In this document: piece after piece, positions 56,982-64,000 of the stretch | How positions within the stretch are numbered: the first letter of the stretch is position 1 | Layout: every line of letters begins with the position of its first letter | Assembly (NCBI GenBank): GCA_903885375.1 | Contig: CAISIK010000118.1 | Location: forward strand, 1 to 64,000 | Source of the DNA: an uncultured Pseudomonadota bacterium | Lineage (GTDB): Bacteria; Myxococcota_A; UBA796; SXON01 | Length of the DNA stretch: 64,000 nucleotides | Reading direction: 5' to 3' | Position numbers and translations under genes: made by a program | Notes under the pieces: model-generated | The model's input: only the letters and a program-made list of their open reading frames with translations | Databases searched by the model: none | What the model was told of the DNA's origin: nothing

Positions 56982-57425
56982 CTACCCGTCCGTGCGCCCG
57001 CTCAGCTCGAGCAGTTCACGCTTCAGGCGCGCGAGCCGGGAGAGGTGAACCGCCCGAGTCACCTCGCGACGGAGCTCCACCGGCGCCAGCGGCTTCGCGA
57101 GGTAGGACAACGCGCCCAGCCTGACCGCCTCCATCGCGGACCGGAGCTCGGGCGCACCAGTCACGAGCAGCACGGGGACGTCGAGATCGAGCTGCCGTAC
57201 GGCATGCAGTAGCGACAACCCGTTCATCCCGGGCAAGCCGATGTCGCTGATGACGACATCCGGGCGGCGTGCACGAAAAGCCGCCAGCGCCGCCTCCCCG
57301 TCCTGGACCAGGTCGAGCGTGCGCTCCGGGGATTCCAGAACCGGCTTCATGATCTGCAGCGTCGTACGATCATCATCGACCAGGAGAATATGAGAAACGT
57401 TCTCGTACGCGGGCGCTATCTGCAT
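56982..57425 (-). CDS. Receiver domain of a split REC-EAL response regulator
   Basis: 147 residues from ATG 57425 (GGAG eight bases upstream). Receiver motifs: VDDDRTT, phospho-acceptor Asp in VVISDIGLPGMNGL, VTGAP and the Lys in YLAKPLAPVELRRE. A short helical linker (HLSRLARLKRELLELSGRTDG) leads to a TAG, after which the EAL sequence continues in frame. REC-EAL proteins such as RocR/PvrR couple phosphorylation to c-di-GMP breakdown. Alone, this could serve as a single-domain receiver. Confidence 0.85.
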   Translation of the reverse strand: MQIAPAYENVSHILLVDDDRTTLQIMKPVLESPERTLDLVQDGEAALAAFRARRPDVVISDIGLPGMNGLSLLHAVRQLDLDVPVLLVTGAPELRSAMEAVRLGALSYLAKPLAPVELRREVTRAVHLSRLARLKRELLELSGRTDG

Positions 57426-57589
57426 CGAGGGGACTCCAGGAGGTCTTTACGGGGACTACTGAGGCTCGCATTTAGCGCGGTCGAGCCTGAGCCCGCAAGA
57501 AGCGTGAGTAATCGCATCGGTGGGCCTTTTGCCCCCGGTTCGGTGCCGACCGGGTAGCGGTTCAGCGCCAATTTCCCTGACCTCACGAG

Positions 57590-58449
57590 CTACGTCGGGG
57601 CGGGCACCAAGCGGGGCGTGCCGTGCGTCGTCCGGCGCCAGATCACCCCGGACCGAATGCCCTGCTCTGCGGTGTTGTTGGTGGGTTCGACCCCCTCGAC
57701 GTCGAGAAACAGAAACACGGCCTCCCATTGCCGGAGCAGGTCGCGACCGAGCGGCCCCATCGGCTTCATGGAGGACATGTCGAACTCGGAGTGACACGCG
57801 GTGCACAGGGCGACATGGTCGGCGAGATAGGCGCCGTCCTCCGGGCTCGGCGCCTCCGACGGCGGCACGTGGGCAGGGGCCCCGCCGTCCGCCGGTGCGA
57901 TCGTGATCAGCGCGAGCATCACCTTGCCCAGCGGCCCCCACTCGCCGGCCGGGACCGGGTTGCGAACCGGTGGGACGGAGCGAAGGTAGGACAGGATGGC
58001 GATGAGGTCCTCATCGCTCGGCTTGGCCGCCGATACCGCCATGAACAGCGAGTAGCGCCCGTCCGCGAGCACGCCCGTCCGGATGGCGCGGGCCAGCTCG
58101 GCGTCGGTGCTGCGCCCGATGCCGGTCTCGGGGTCGGGGGTCAGGTTCGCGGCCCAGGTCCTAGCGATGGGCCCCATGGCGAACTCAAAGCAACCCTGAA
58201 GCGGCGTAGTGAGAACCTGCTCGGGGTGCTCGCGGACCGCGCCAGAGTGGCACTGCGCGCAGTGGGCCGGCCCCTGCACGAGGTAGCGGCCGCGTTCGAT
58301 CACCGCGGGGTCCATGCTCGCGGCGAGTCCTTCCGGGTAGGGAGTGGTGGGAACGAGACCCGGCTGGACCAGGTGGCGAAAGCATATCCGACGAACGCAC
58401 CGAGCCCGAGGAGCACGAGGGCGAAGCCGATGGCCAGATACTTCAACAT
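57590..58449 (-). pseudogene. Broken diheme cytochrome c gene with IS66 tail
   Basis: The N-terminus is in one frame (MLKYLAIGFALVLLGLGAFV, one membrane anchor, from ATG 58449 or 58485), ending in VSFPPLPTRK. The rest is in another (TTPYPEGLAASMDP, ERGRYLVQGPAHCAQCHSG), so a frameshift lies near 58340-58355. Two heme motifs are visible, CAQCH and CTACH. After SSMKPMGPLG the same frame changes to IS66 transposase sequence and stops at 57590. The cytochrome end is thus lost. Confidence 0.78.
57600..57745 (-). mobile_element. IS66-family transposase C-terminal fragment
   Basis: RDLLRQWEAVFLF followed by EGVEPTNNTAEQGIRSGVIWRR and THGT matches the conserved IS66 transposase segment (EPTNN-x-AE-x-x-x-R-x-x-V-x-W-R). 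Only ~48 residues are present, fused in frame to the cytochrome remnant. No inverted repeats or other IS66 genes found nearby. Confidence 0.82.
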
Positions 58450-58843
58450 ACGACGAAGCACGAGCGTGTCTACTTGTGAAAGCATGAGAATGTGGAATAT
58501 CGTACGAATGTTTAGCCACGAAGCCCGCCCGACACGCTTGTGTCCGCGTCGGCGCTTCTCCTGCCCGCCATCCCACCCTCGAGTCCTGGCGCCGCCACCG
58601 GGGGCCAGGATGCGCCTCTCCCAGCTTCTCCGGCCTTGCTCGACGCACGGCGGCACCTCGACACGCCCCTGCCTCCCTCGGCCCCAGGCGGACCGGGGCG
58701 CGCGTGCCGCCCGTGGAGGCCCTACCCGCGCCCGGCCCGCGGATCGTCGACAGCCTCGAAATCCTCGCGTCCGCCGTTAATCCGGAAATCTTCGGTGAAG
58801 ACCCGAGGCTCGTCCAACCCCGCGACAGCGCGAGCCGACGGGA
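58450..58843. other. 394-bp gap between cytochrome remnant and uvrA-like gene
   Basis: No supported gene. The last ~30 bases (from about 58815) and the gene's 3' end are what the 55.3-kb remnant duplicates. Pro/Arg-rich shadow frames only; no promoter or terminator recognised. Confidence 0.5.
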
Positions 58844-61450
58844 TCACACCGCTCCAGAGAAGACGACCCTACCCCCGGCCGCGCCTGCGCCCGGGCCGAG
58901 ACGCACCTCCCAGTCGCACGCCTGCACGAACACCGGGTCGTGCTCCACGGCGATCACGCTCCCTCCGAGGGTGACGAGCCGGCGCAACGCCTCGATCAGC
59001 ACGGCTACGTCTGCAGGGTGGAGACCCACGGAGGGCTCGTCGAGCAGGTAGACCGCCCCCTCCACCTCGCCCGGCCGCCCGAGCTCCCGCGCGAGCCGGA
59101 TGCGCTGCGCCTCGCCGCCGGAGAGCGAGTCGACCCCCTGGCCCAGCGGCAGGTAGCCCAGGCCCAGGGCGTCGAGGGTTTCGAGCACGCCCCCGATGGC
59201 GGGCACCGCCCCGAAGAGCGCGCGCGCCTCGTGCACCCGCGCCGCGAGCACATCGCCGATCGAGTGCCCCTTCCACATGACCGAGAGCGTGGCCTCGTCG
59301 AACCGACGCCCCTCGCACACCTCGCAGGGCACGAGCACATCGGGCAGCACGTGCATCGAAACCCGCCGGGCGCCCTCCCCCTGGCAGGCTTCGCAACGCC
59401 CGCCGGCAACCGCCGTGGAGAACCGCTCGGCCCCGAAGCCGCGCGCCTTCGCTTCGGGCGTGCGGGCGAAGAGCTGGCGGATCGGGTCGAAAATGCGCGT
59501 GGCGGTGGCCACCGTGGAACGGGCGGTGCGGGCGAGGGCGGCGCCGTTCACGGTGACGAGGCGGCCCACCCGCTGGCGCCCCTCGAACCCGGCCACCGGG
59601 AGGCCCGGACGATCGGACAGGAGCGGCGCGAGCGTGTCGGCCACGAGGCTCGACTTGCCCGCCCCGCTGGGCCCCGTGACCGCCAGGAGCAGCCCGAGGG
59701 GCAGCTCGGCATCGCCGCGCAGGTTGCGGCCCGACAGCCCCCGCAGGACCAGCGCGCCCCGGGGCGCGAGCCGCGCATGCTCGGCCACGCCCGCGCGGCC
59801 GGAGAGCCACCGGCCCGTGAGGGTGTCGGCGAGGCGCAGCGCGGCCGGCGTGCCGGCAAAGACGATGCGCCCGCCCTCCGCGCCCGCCCCCGGGCCGACC
59901 TCGATCACGTGGTCGGCGGCGTCGATCACCGCGGGGTCGTGCTCCACGACGAGCAGCGTGTTGCCGGCGGCCACGAGCTCGCGGAGGAGGCCGACGAGCC
60001 GCGTTGTGTCGCTCTCGTGGAGGCCGGCGGTGGGCTCGTCGAGGACGTAGAGCACGCCGCTGAGCTGGTTGCCCACCTGCGCGCCGAGGCGGAGCCGCTG
60101 CCACTCGCCGCCGGAGAGGGTGCCGGCCGCGCGGCCGAGCGGGATGTAGTCGAGGCCCACCCGCACGAGAAAACCGAGGCGACGGGCCAGCTCGTCGAGC
60201 AGGGGGCCGGTGATGGCGGTGCGCGCGCCCTCCTCGAGCGCCAGAAGCGCCTCCTGCACCGTGAGGTCGAGCCGCTCGGGCAGGGAACGCCCGCCCCACG
60301 TGACGGCGCGGGCCTCCGGTGAGAGCCGCGCGCCGCTGCAGGCGGGGCAGGCGCGCTCCCGTGACCAGCGCTCCTCGGGGCGCTTGCGCGCCACCGCGAG
60401 GATGCCGTCGGTGCGCTCATCGCCGTTGAGGAGGCGGTCGCGCGCCTCCCACGGCAGGCTCGACCACGGCACCTCCGTAGGGATGCCGGCCTTCTCGGCC
60501 CACCGGAGCATCGTGGTGCGCTGGGCATCGGTCCACGGGAGCGCCGCACCTTCGGCGAGGGAGAGCACCGGATCGACCACGGCGGCGGCATCCACCTCGG
60601 TCACGGTGCCCACGCCGCGGCAGCCGGAGCACGCGCCCACCGGGGAGTTGAGCGAGAAGAGGCGCGGGCTCAGGGGCGGGAGCTCCCGGTCGCAGTTGCC
60701 GCAGCGCGGGCGTGTGGCGTACTCGCGGAGCTCGCCGCCGCAGTCGGCGAGGAGCGCGCCCCGACCGAGCTTCAGCGCCGTGGCCACGGCCTCCTGTACC
60801 CGCTCCCGGCGGTCCGGCGCCACCTTGAGACGGTCCACCACCACGTCCACCTCGAAGGGGCCCGCGCCGGCGGGGGGCGCTTCGTCGAAGAGCACCGGCT
60901 GGCCGTCCACCCGCCCCCGCAGGAACCCCTGGCGGGCGTGGGCTTCGAACAACGGGCGCAGGGGGCCCGGCCGGCTCTTCGCCACCCGCGCCATCACCAC
61001 GAGCGCGGTGCCCTCGGGCAGCGCGGACAGCTCGCGAACGATGACATCCACCGGCGTGCTCCGCACGATCGCGCCGCAGGTGGGGCAGGACTGGGTGCCG
61101 GCGCGGGCGTAGAGCACCCGGAGGAGGTCGTAGAGCTCGGCGGACGTGGCCACGGTGGCGCGCGCGCTCGGGCCGGACACGGTGCGTTGCGCCACGCCGA
61201 TGCTCGGGAGCAGGCCCGTCATCGTTTCGTACTGGGGGCGAGGGGCCTGGCCGACCTGGGCGCGGACCCAGCTCGACATCGACTCCACGAAGCGCCGCTG
61301 GGCCTCGGCGTGGAGCGTGTCGAAGGCCAGCGTGGTCTTGCCGGAGCCGCTCACGCCGCACACCACGGTGAGCGCGCGGTGGGGCACCTCCACCGTCACG
61401 GACTGCAGGTTGTGCTCCGCCGCGCCCTCCACGCGCAGGGTGCCGCTCAT
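58844..61450 (-). CDS. UvrA class II (UvrA2/DrrC-like) ABC ATPase
   Basis: 868 residues from ATG 61450; the 1326-aa track ORF is the same frame run through upstream genes. Two ABC ATPase halves: Walker A VSGSGKTTLAFDTLHAE near the N-terminus and GPSGAGKSS in the second half, signatures LSGGEWQRL and LSGGEAQRI, Walker B YVLDEPTAGLH and YLLDEPSVGLH. Zinc motifs CGNC..., CPAC and CEAC...CEVC are visible. At 868 residues it is shorter than UvrA (~940) and lacks most of the UvrB-binding insertion, as in class II UvrA proteins linked to drug or damage tolerance. Confidence 0.88.
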   Translation of the reverse strand: MSGTLRVEGAAEHNLQSVTVEVPHRALTVVCGVSGSGKTTLAFDTLHAEAQRRFVESMSSWVRAQVGQAPRPQYETMTGLLPSIGVAQRTVSGPSARATVATSAELYDLLRVLYARAGTQSCPTCGAIVRSTPVDVIVRELSALPEGTALVVMARVAKSRPGPLRPLFEAHARQGFLRGRVDGQPVLFDEAPPAGAGPFEVDVVVDRLKVAPDRRERVQEAVATALKLGRGALLADCGGELREYATRPRCGNCDRELPPLSPRLFSLNSPVGACSGCRGVGTVTEVDAAAVVDPVLSLAEGAALPWTDAQRTTMLRWAEKAGIPTEVPWSSLPWEARDRLLNGDERTDGILAVARKRPEERWSRERACPACSGARLSPEARAVTWGGRSLPERLDLTVQEALLALEEGARTAITGPLLDELARRLGFLVRVGLDYIPLGRAAGTLSGGEWQRLRLGAQVGNQLSGVLYVLDEPTAGLHESDTTRLVGLLRELVAAGNTLLVVEHDPAVIDAADHVIEVGPGAGAEGGRIVFAGTPAALRLADTLTGRWLSGRAGVAEHARLAPRGALVLRGLSGRNLRGDAELPLGLLLAVTGPSGAGKSSLVADTLAPLLSDRPGLPVAGFEGRQRVGRLVTVNGAALARTARSTVATATRIFDPIRQLFARTPEAKARGFGAERFSTAVAGGRCEACQGEGARRVSMHVLPDVLVPCEVCEGRRFDEATLSVMWKGHSIGDVLAARVHEARALFGAVPAIGGVLETLDALGLGYLPLGQGVDSLSGGEAQRIRLARELGRPGEVEGAVYLLDEPSVGLHPADVAVLIEALRRLVTLGGSVIAVEHDPVFVQACDWEVRLGPGAGAAGGRVVFSGAV

Positions 61451-62535
61451 GCGCCGCCCGCGAGGAGCTGGACGGCCTGGGCCGAAGCGCGGAGGCCGGT
61501 GAGCGGACCCAGCTTGAAGGCGTGGCCGCTGCACGCCGACAGCACCAGCACGTGCGGGTGGGTGGGAGCGCGTTGGAGGATGAACTGGTCCTCCGCCACG
61601 TTGGCGTACCAGCAGGTCTCCCCCCGCAGGAGCGGGCCCGGCGCGGCCACGAACCACTCCCGGAGCCGGGCTTCCACGGCAGAGAGCGACACGGGGGAGG
61701 CCTCCTCGACCACGTCGGGATCGTCGGGCTCGGCGCGGGTGGCGTGGAACGCCGCCTTCATCACGCCGCCCCCCAGCGTGGGCAGGCCGTAGTGCAAGCC
61801 CCCGGGAGCGAGGAAGACCCAGGCGGGCGTGTGCCCCGCGCGCGCCTCCATAGGCCAGAAGCCGACGTGCTGCCGCACGGGGACGACCGTCTTCGTGTAG
61901 CCGGGTAGCAGGCGCGGGAGCCACGGCCCGGCGCTCACCACGGCCGCGTGGGCGCGCACCACCTCCCCATCGGCGAGCACGAGCGCCACGCCCTCGCCCT
62001 CTTCGTGGAGTGCGCTCACCGTGGCCACCCGGCGCACCGCGCCACGCTCGGCGAGCCAGCCCTCGAGGGCGGCTAGCGTTTCGGCGGCGTGGATCACGCC
62101 GGCGTGCGGGTCGAGCAGCACGCGCTCCGCGTCGGGGAAGCGCATCGTGGGGAAGCGGTGGCGGGCCTCGGCCGGCGTGAGCGCGTGCGCCACGCCGCCC
62201 GCCTCGGCCACGGCGCGCGCATAGCTGGGCAGCGGGCCCGACTCGGGCCCCCAAAACACCGCCGGGCCCAGGGTGACCAGGCGCCGGCCGACATCCGCTT
62301 CGAGGGCGGGCCAGAGCTCCGACTGCACCCGCCGCGCATCGGCGGCGAACGCGGCGGTTTCGTAGCTGGTGCGGGTGATGCGCTCCTCCCCCTGGCTCGC
62401 CCCGCGCCGATGACCGGCAGGAAAAGCGTCGAGCAGCAGGAGCTCTCCCGCGAACCCGGCGCGGAGGAGCGCCCAGGCCGTGCAGAGCCCGTTCACCCCG
62501 AGGCCCACGATCGCCAACCGGGAGCCGCGGCTCAC
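61447..62535 (-). CDS. Monomeric sarcosine oxidase / N-methyltryptophan oxidase-like flavoprotein
   Basis: 362 residues from GTG 62535, overlapping the glk stop (GTGA) and the uvrA-like start (ATGA). FAD-binding Rossmann motif AIVGLGVNGLCTAWALLRAG. The covalent-flavin Cys lies in RGETCWYANVAEDQFIL, with SACSGHAFKLGP near the C-terminus, as in MSOX/MTOX. SQGEERITRTSY, the Arg-rich active-site loop, is present. It oxidises an N-methyl amino acid with O2; the substrate is not predictable. Part of the glk > oxidase > uvrA-like run. Confidence 0.88.
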   Translation of the reverse strand: MSRGSRLAIVGLGVNGLCTAWALLRAGFAGELLLLDAFPAGHRRGASQGEERITRTSYETAAFAADARRVQSELWPALEADVGRRLVTLGPAVFWGPESGPLPSYARAVAEAGGVAHALTPAEARHRFPTMRFPDAERVLLDPHAGVIHAAETLAALEGWLAERGAVRRVATVSALHEEGEGVALVLADGEVVRAHAAVVSAGPWLPRLLPGYTKTVVPVRQHVGFWPMEARAGHTPAWVFLAPGGLHYGLPTLGGGVMKAAFHATRAEPDDPDVVEEASPVSLSAVEARLREWFVAAPGPLLRGETCWYANVAEDQFILQRAPTHPHVLVLSACSGHAFKLGPLTGLRASAQAVQLLAGGA

Positions 62536-63446
62536 CACCCCCTCCGGGTGAGCTCGGCGCGCGCGCCGAGGAGGCCGAGCGCCGGGTGGGCGGCGAGGAA
62601 CACCGGCACGCCGGCCAGCGCCGCGCCCACCTTGCCCTTCTCGCGGAACCGGCGCTCGAAGACGCCGGAACGCAGGAGCGGGAGCATCCGCGGCGCGATG
62701 CCGCCAGCGAGGTACACGCTCCCGGCCAGCACGCGCAAGGCGAGGTTGCCGGCTTCGGCGCCGTAGAGCTCGGCGAACCACGCCAGGACCGCGGGCTCGG
62801 CTTCGGCCACGCGGGCGGGGGCATCGGGCGCCTCCACCCAGTCGGGAGCGGCCACCCCCCGCTCGGCCCAGGAGAAACGGGCGAGGTTCACGAGCCCGGG
62901 GCCGGAGAGCACCGACTCCCAACTGGCGCGCCCGAAACGGTCGATGAGCCAGCCGGCGAGGCGCACCTCGCGCGTGCTGCCCGGGCCGAACTCCGCGTGC
63001 CCACCCTCGCCGGGCAGCACCACGTCGCCCACCACGACCGCCTCGCCCAGCCCCGTTCCCGCGCCGAGCACCGCCACGGGCGCATCGGCCCGGGCGGCCC
63101 CCTCCACCACCGCCTCGCACCCCGCGGGGCCGAGCGCACGGGCACCGAGCGCGGCGGCATGGAAGTCATTGACCAGCACGACCGGGAAGCCCAGCGAAGC
63201 GGAGAGGGAGTCGCCTTCCACCACCCACGGCAGGTTCGTGGCCACGCATCGCCCCTCGCGCACCGGCCCCGCGAGCGCGAGGCAGGCGGCAGTCGGTCGC
63301 ACCACCGAGCCCGCGAGCCACGCGCGCACCAACGCCTCGGGGCCGGGAAAGTCTGCGCTCGCAAACTCCACGACCGGCCCCACCTCCGCACCCGCGAACG
63401 CGAAGCGCGCCCGGGTTCCACCAATGTCCCCGCACACGAAAGTCAC
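62532..63446 (-). CDS. glk: Glucokinase
   Basis: 304 residues from GTG 63446. Glk family blocks: CGDIGGTRARFA (phosphate loop), LALAGPVREGRC, VVLVNDFHAAALGA (catalytic Asp), GAGTGLGEAVV, GEGGHAEFGP, LSGPGLVNL and YLAGGIAPRM. This is the proteobacterial ATP-dependent hexokinase-A type, shorter than usual (~320). It phosphorylates glucose to glucose-6-phosphate. Divergent from the partial gene at the right edge. Confidence 0.9.
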   Translation of the reverse strand: MTFVCGDIGGTRARFAFAGAEVGPVVEFASADFPGPEALVRAWLAGSVVRPTAACLALAGPVREGRCVATNLPWVVEGDSLSASLGFPVVLVNDFHAAALGARALGPAGCEAVVEGAARADAPVAVLGAGTGLGEAVVVGDVVLPGEGGHAEFGPGSTREVRLAGWLIDRFGRASWESVLSGPGLVNLARFSWAERGVAAPDWVEAPDAPARVAEAEPAVLAWFAELYGAEAGNLALRVLAGSVYLAGGIAPRMLPLLRSGVFERRFREKGKVGAALAGVPVFLAAHPALGLLGARAELTRRGW

Positions 63447-63494
63447 GCCTGCGGCCTATCCCGCTCGGTGGGCCCGGCGTGGTAGTCTGAAGGG

Positions 63495-64000
63495 GTGACA
63501 CCGCCCCCCGAGACCCCGCCCGTCGATCCGGAACTCCCCCTCGAGAGCGCAGGTGCTGCCGAGGACTCCCTTCATGGCGAAGTCACCGTTGGCGGCACGC
63601 CCCGGGGCCTCGCCGCCAACGGCGTGCTGCTCGCGCTCTCGCGCGCGGCCCGCTCGTTTCTCATCTACGAGCCGAGCAACGAAGCCATCCGCGCCTTCCT
63701 GCAGAACCTCAAGTACACGGCCGAGAGCTTCCTCCAGCGGTACGGCGAGCTCGAATTCGGCATCCGGCCGTTCGAGATCGTGCTCGCCGGCGAGATCGTG
63801 TACCTCGACCGCGATCGCGAACGGTCCCTCGCCTTCCGCCTGTACCGCGATGGTGTGCGGAAGCTCACCCTCCGCCCGGGGCTGGAGTGGCACGAGCTGC
63901 TGAAGCTCCTCGAGGTGGTGTCGATCCGCTACGTGGGCGTGCGGCAAACGGAAGACGACCTCGTCGTGCTGCTGTGGAAGGCCGGTTTTACGCACGTGGC
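63495..64000 (+). CDS. Conserved hypothetical protein, 5' part (cut by window edge)
   Basis: A GTG at 63495 with AAGGGG just before it opens a frame that runs off the right edge after 168 codons. An acidic, Pro-rich N-terminus (PPPETPPVDPELPLESAG) is followed by LLALSRAARSFLIYEPSNEAIRAFLQNL and EIVLAGEIVYLDRDRERSLAFRLYRDGVRKLTL. This resembles a myxobacterial family of unknown function that begins with a similar 'L..L.K......lY...N' helix; recalled, not checked. No function assigned. Confidence 0.7.
   Translation, partial: MTPPPETPPVDPELPLESAGAAEDSLHGEVTVGGTPRGLAANGVLLALSRAARSFLIYEPSNEAIRAFLQNLKYTAESFLQRYGELEFGIRPFEIVLAGEIVYLDRDRERSLAFRLYRDGVRKLTLRPGLEWHELLKLLEVVSIRYVGVRQTEDDLVVLLWKAGFTHV

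Overview
The window is a very GC-rich bacterial chromosome segment with dense, directional gene packing. It most resembles a Myxococcota or other former delta-proteobacterial lineage. The grounds are a giant secreted protein with FG-GAP and 14 MopE-type Asp/Cys repeats ending in a MYXO-CTERM-like tail, many small lipoproteins with Asp/Thr/Gly linkers, PilT and PilF-like pilus proteins, and an orphan ParA. This lineage call is inference; there is no rRNA or tRNA in the window.

Layout. 1-9.9 kb: 5' part of smc (runs off the left edge), a dicarboxylate/amino-acid symporter, the giant repeat protein, a rhomboid-like membrane protein and a membrane-anchored secreted protein. 9.9-18.7 kb: an overlapping minus-strand run ppdK > two large beta-propeller lipoproteins > mutY. 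18.8-28.8 kb: a long minus-strand series: rlmN, two paralogous lipoproteins, mtnP, a PilF-like TPR lipoprotein, a RodZ-like protein, mgtE, recO, two more lipoproteins, then a small TM2-like protein and a membrane protein. 28.9-38.5 kb: a hotdog thioesterase, pilT, a lipase-like lipoprotein lacking its nucleophile serine, a thiolase/unknown/unknown/molybdopterin-oxidoreductase run, and parA. 38.6-49 kb: lipoproteins (including YHYH and arylsulfotransferase-like), a VapBC module, an M29-like peptidase with an EamA exporter, an SDR, UspA, tcdA, a CGFS glutaredoxin and a PrsW-like membrane protease. 49-51.3 kb: an oxidative-stress module, ahpC-ahpD divergent from oxyR, with a recognisable OxyR operator between them. 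51.4-55.3 kb: a DUF5522 protein, an AmpG-like transporter, a Uma2 protein, an unknown protein and a CotH-kinase lipoprotein. 55.3-58.8 kb: a decay zone. 58.8-64 kb: a UvrA-class-II ATPase, a covalent-FAD amine oxidase and glucokinase in one overlapping run, and a partial unknown gene.

The decay zone is the least ordinary stretch. It begins with a damaged partial copy of the 3' end of the neighbouring uvrA-like gene (Walker A Gly changed to Arg). It also holds a REC-EAL response regulator split by one in-frame TAG and cut short at its EAL end, and a cytochrome c gene with a frameshift and an IS66 transposase tail fused to it.

Two themes recur elsewhere. Many genes are translationally coupled through 4-nt overlaps (ATGA or GTGA), so the longest ORF often gives the wrong start. 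The lipoproteins carry very short signal peptides, with the lipid cysteine as early as residue 8. I found no CRISPR array, no intact insertion sequence, no RNA gene and no convincing wholly new multi-gene system.
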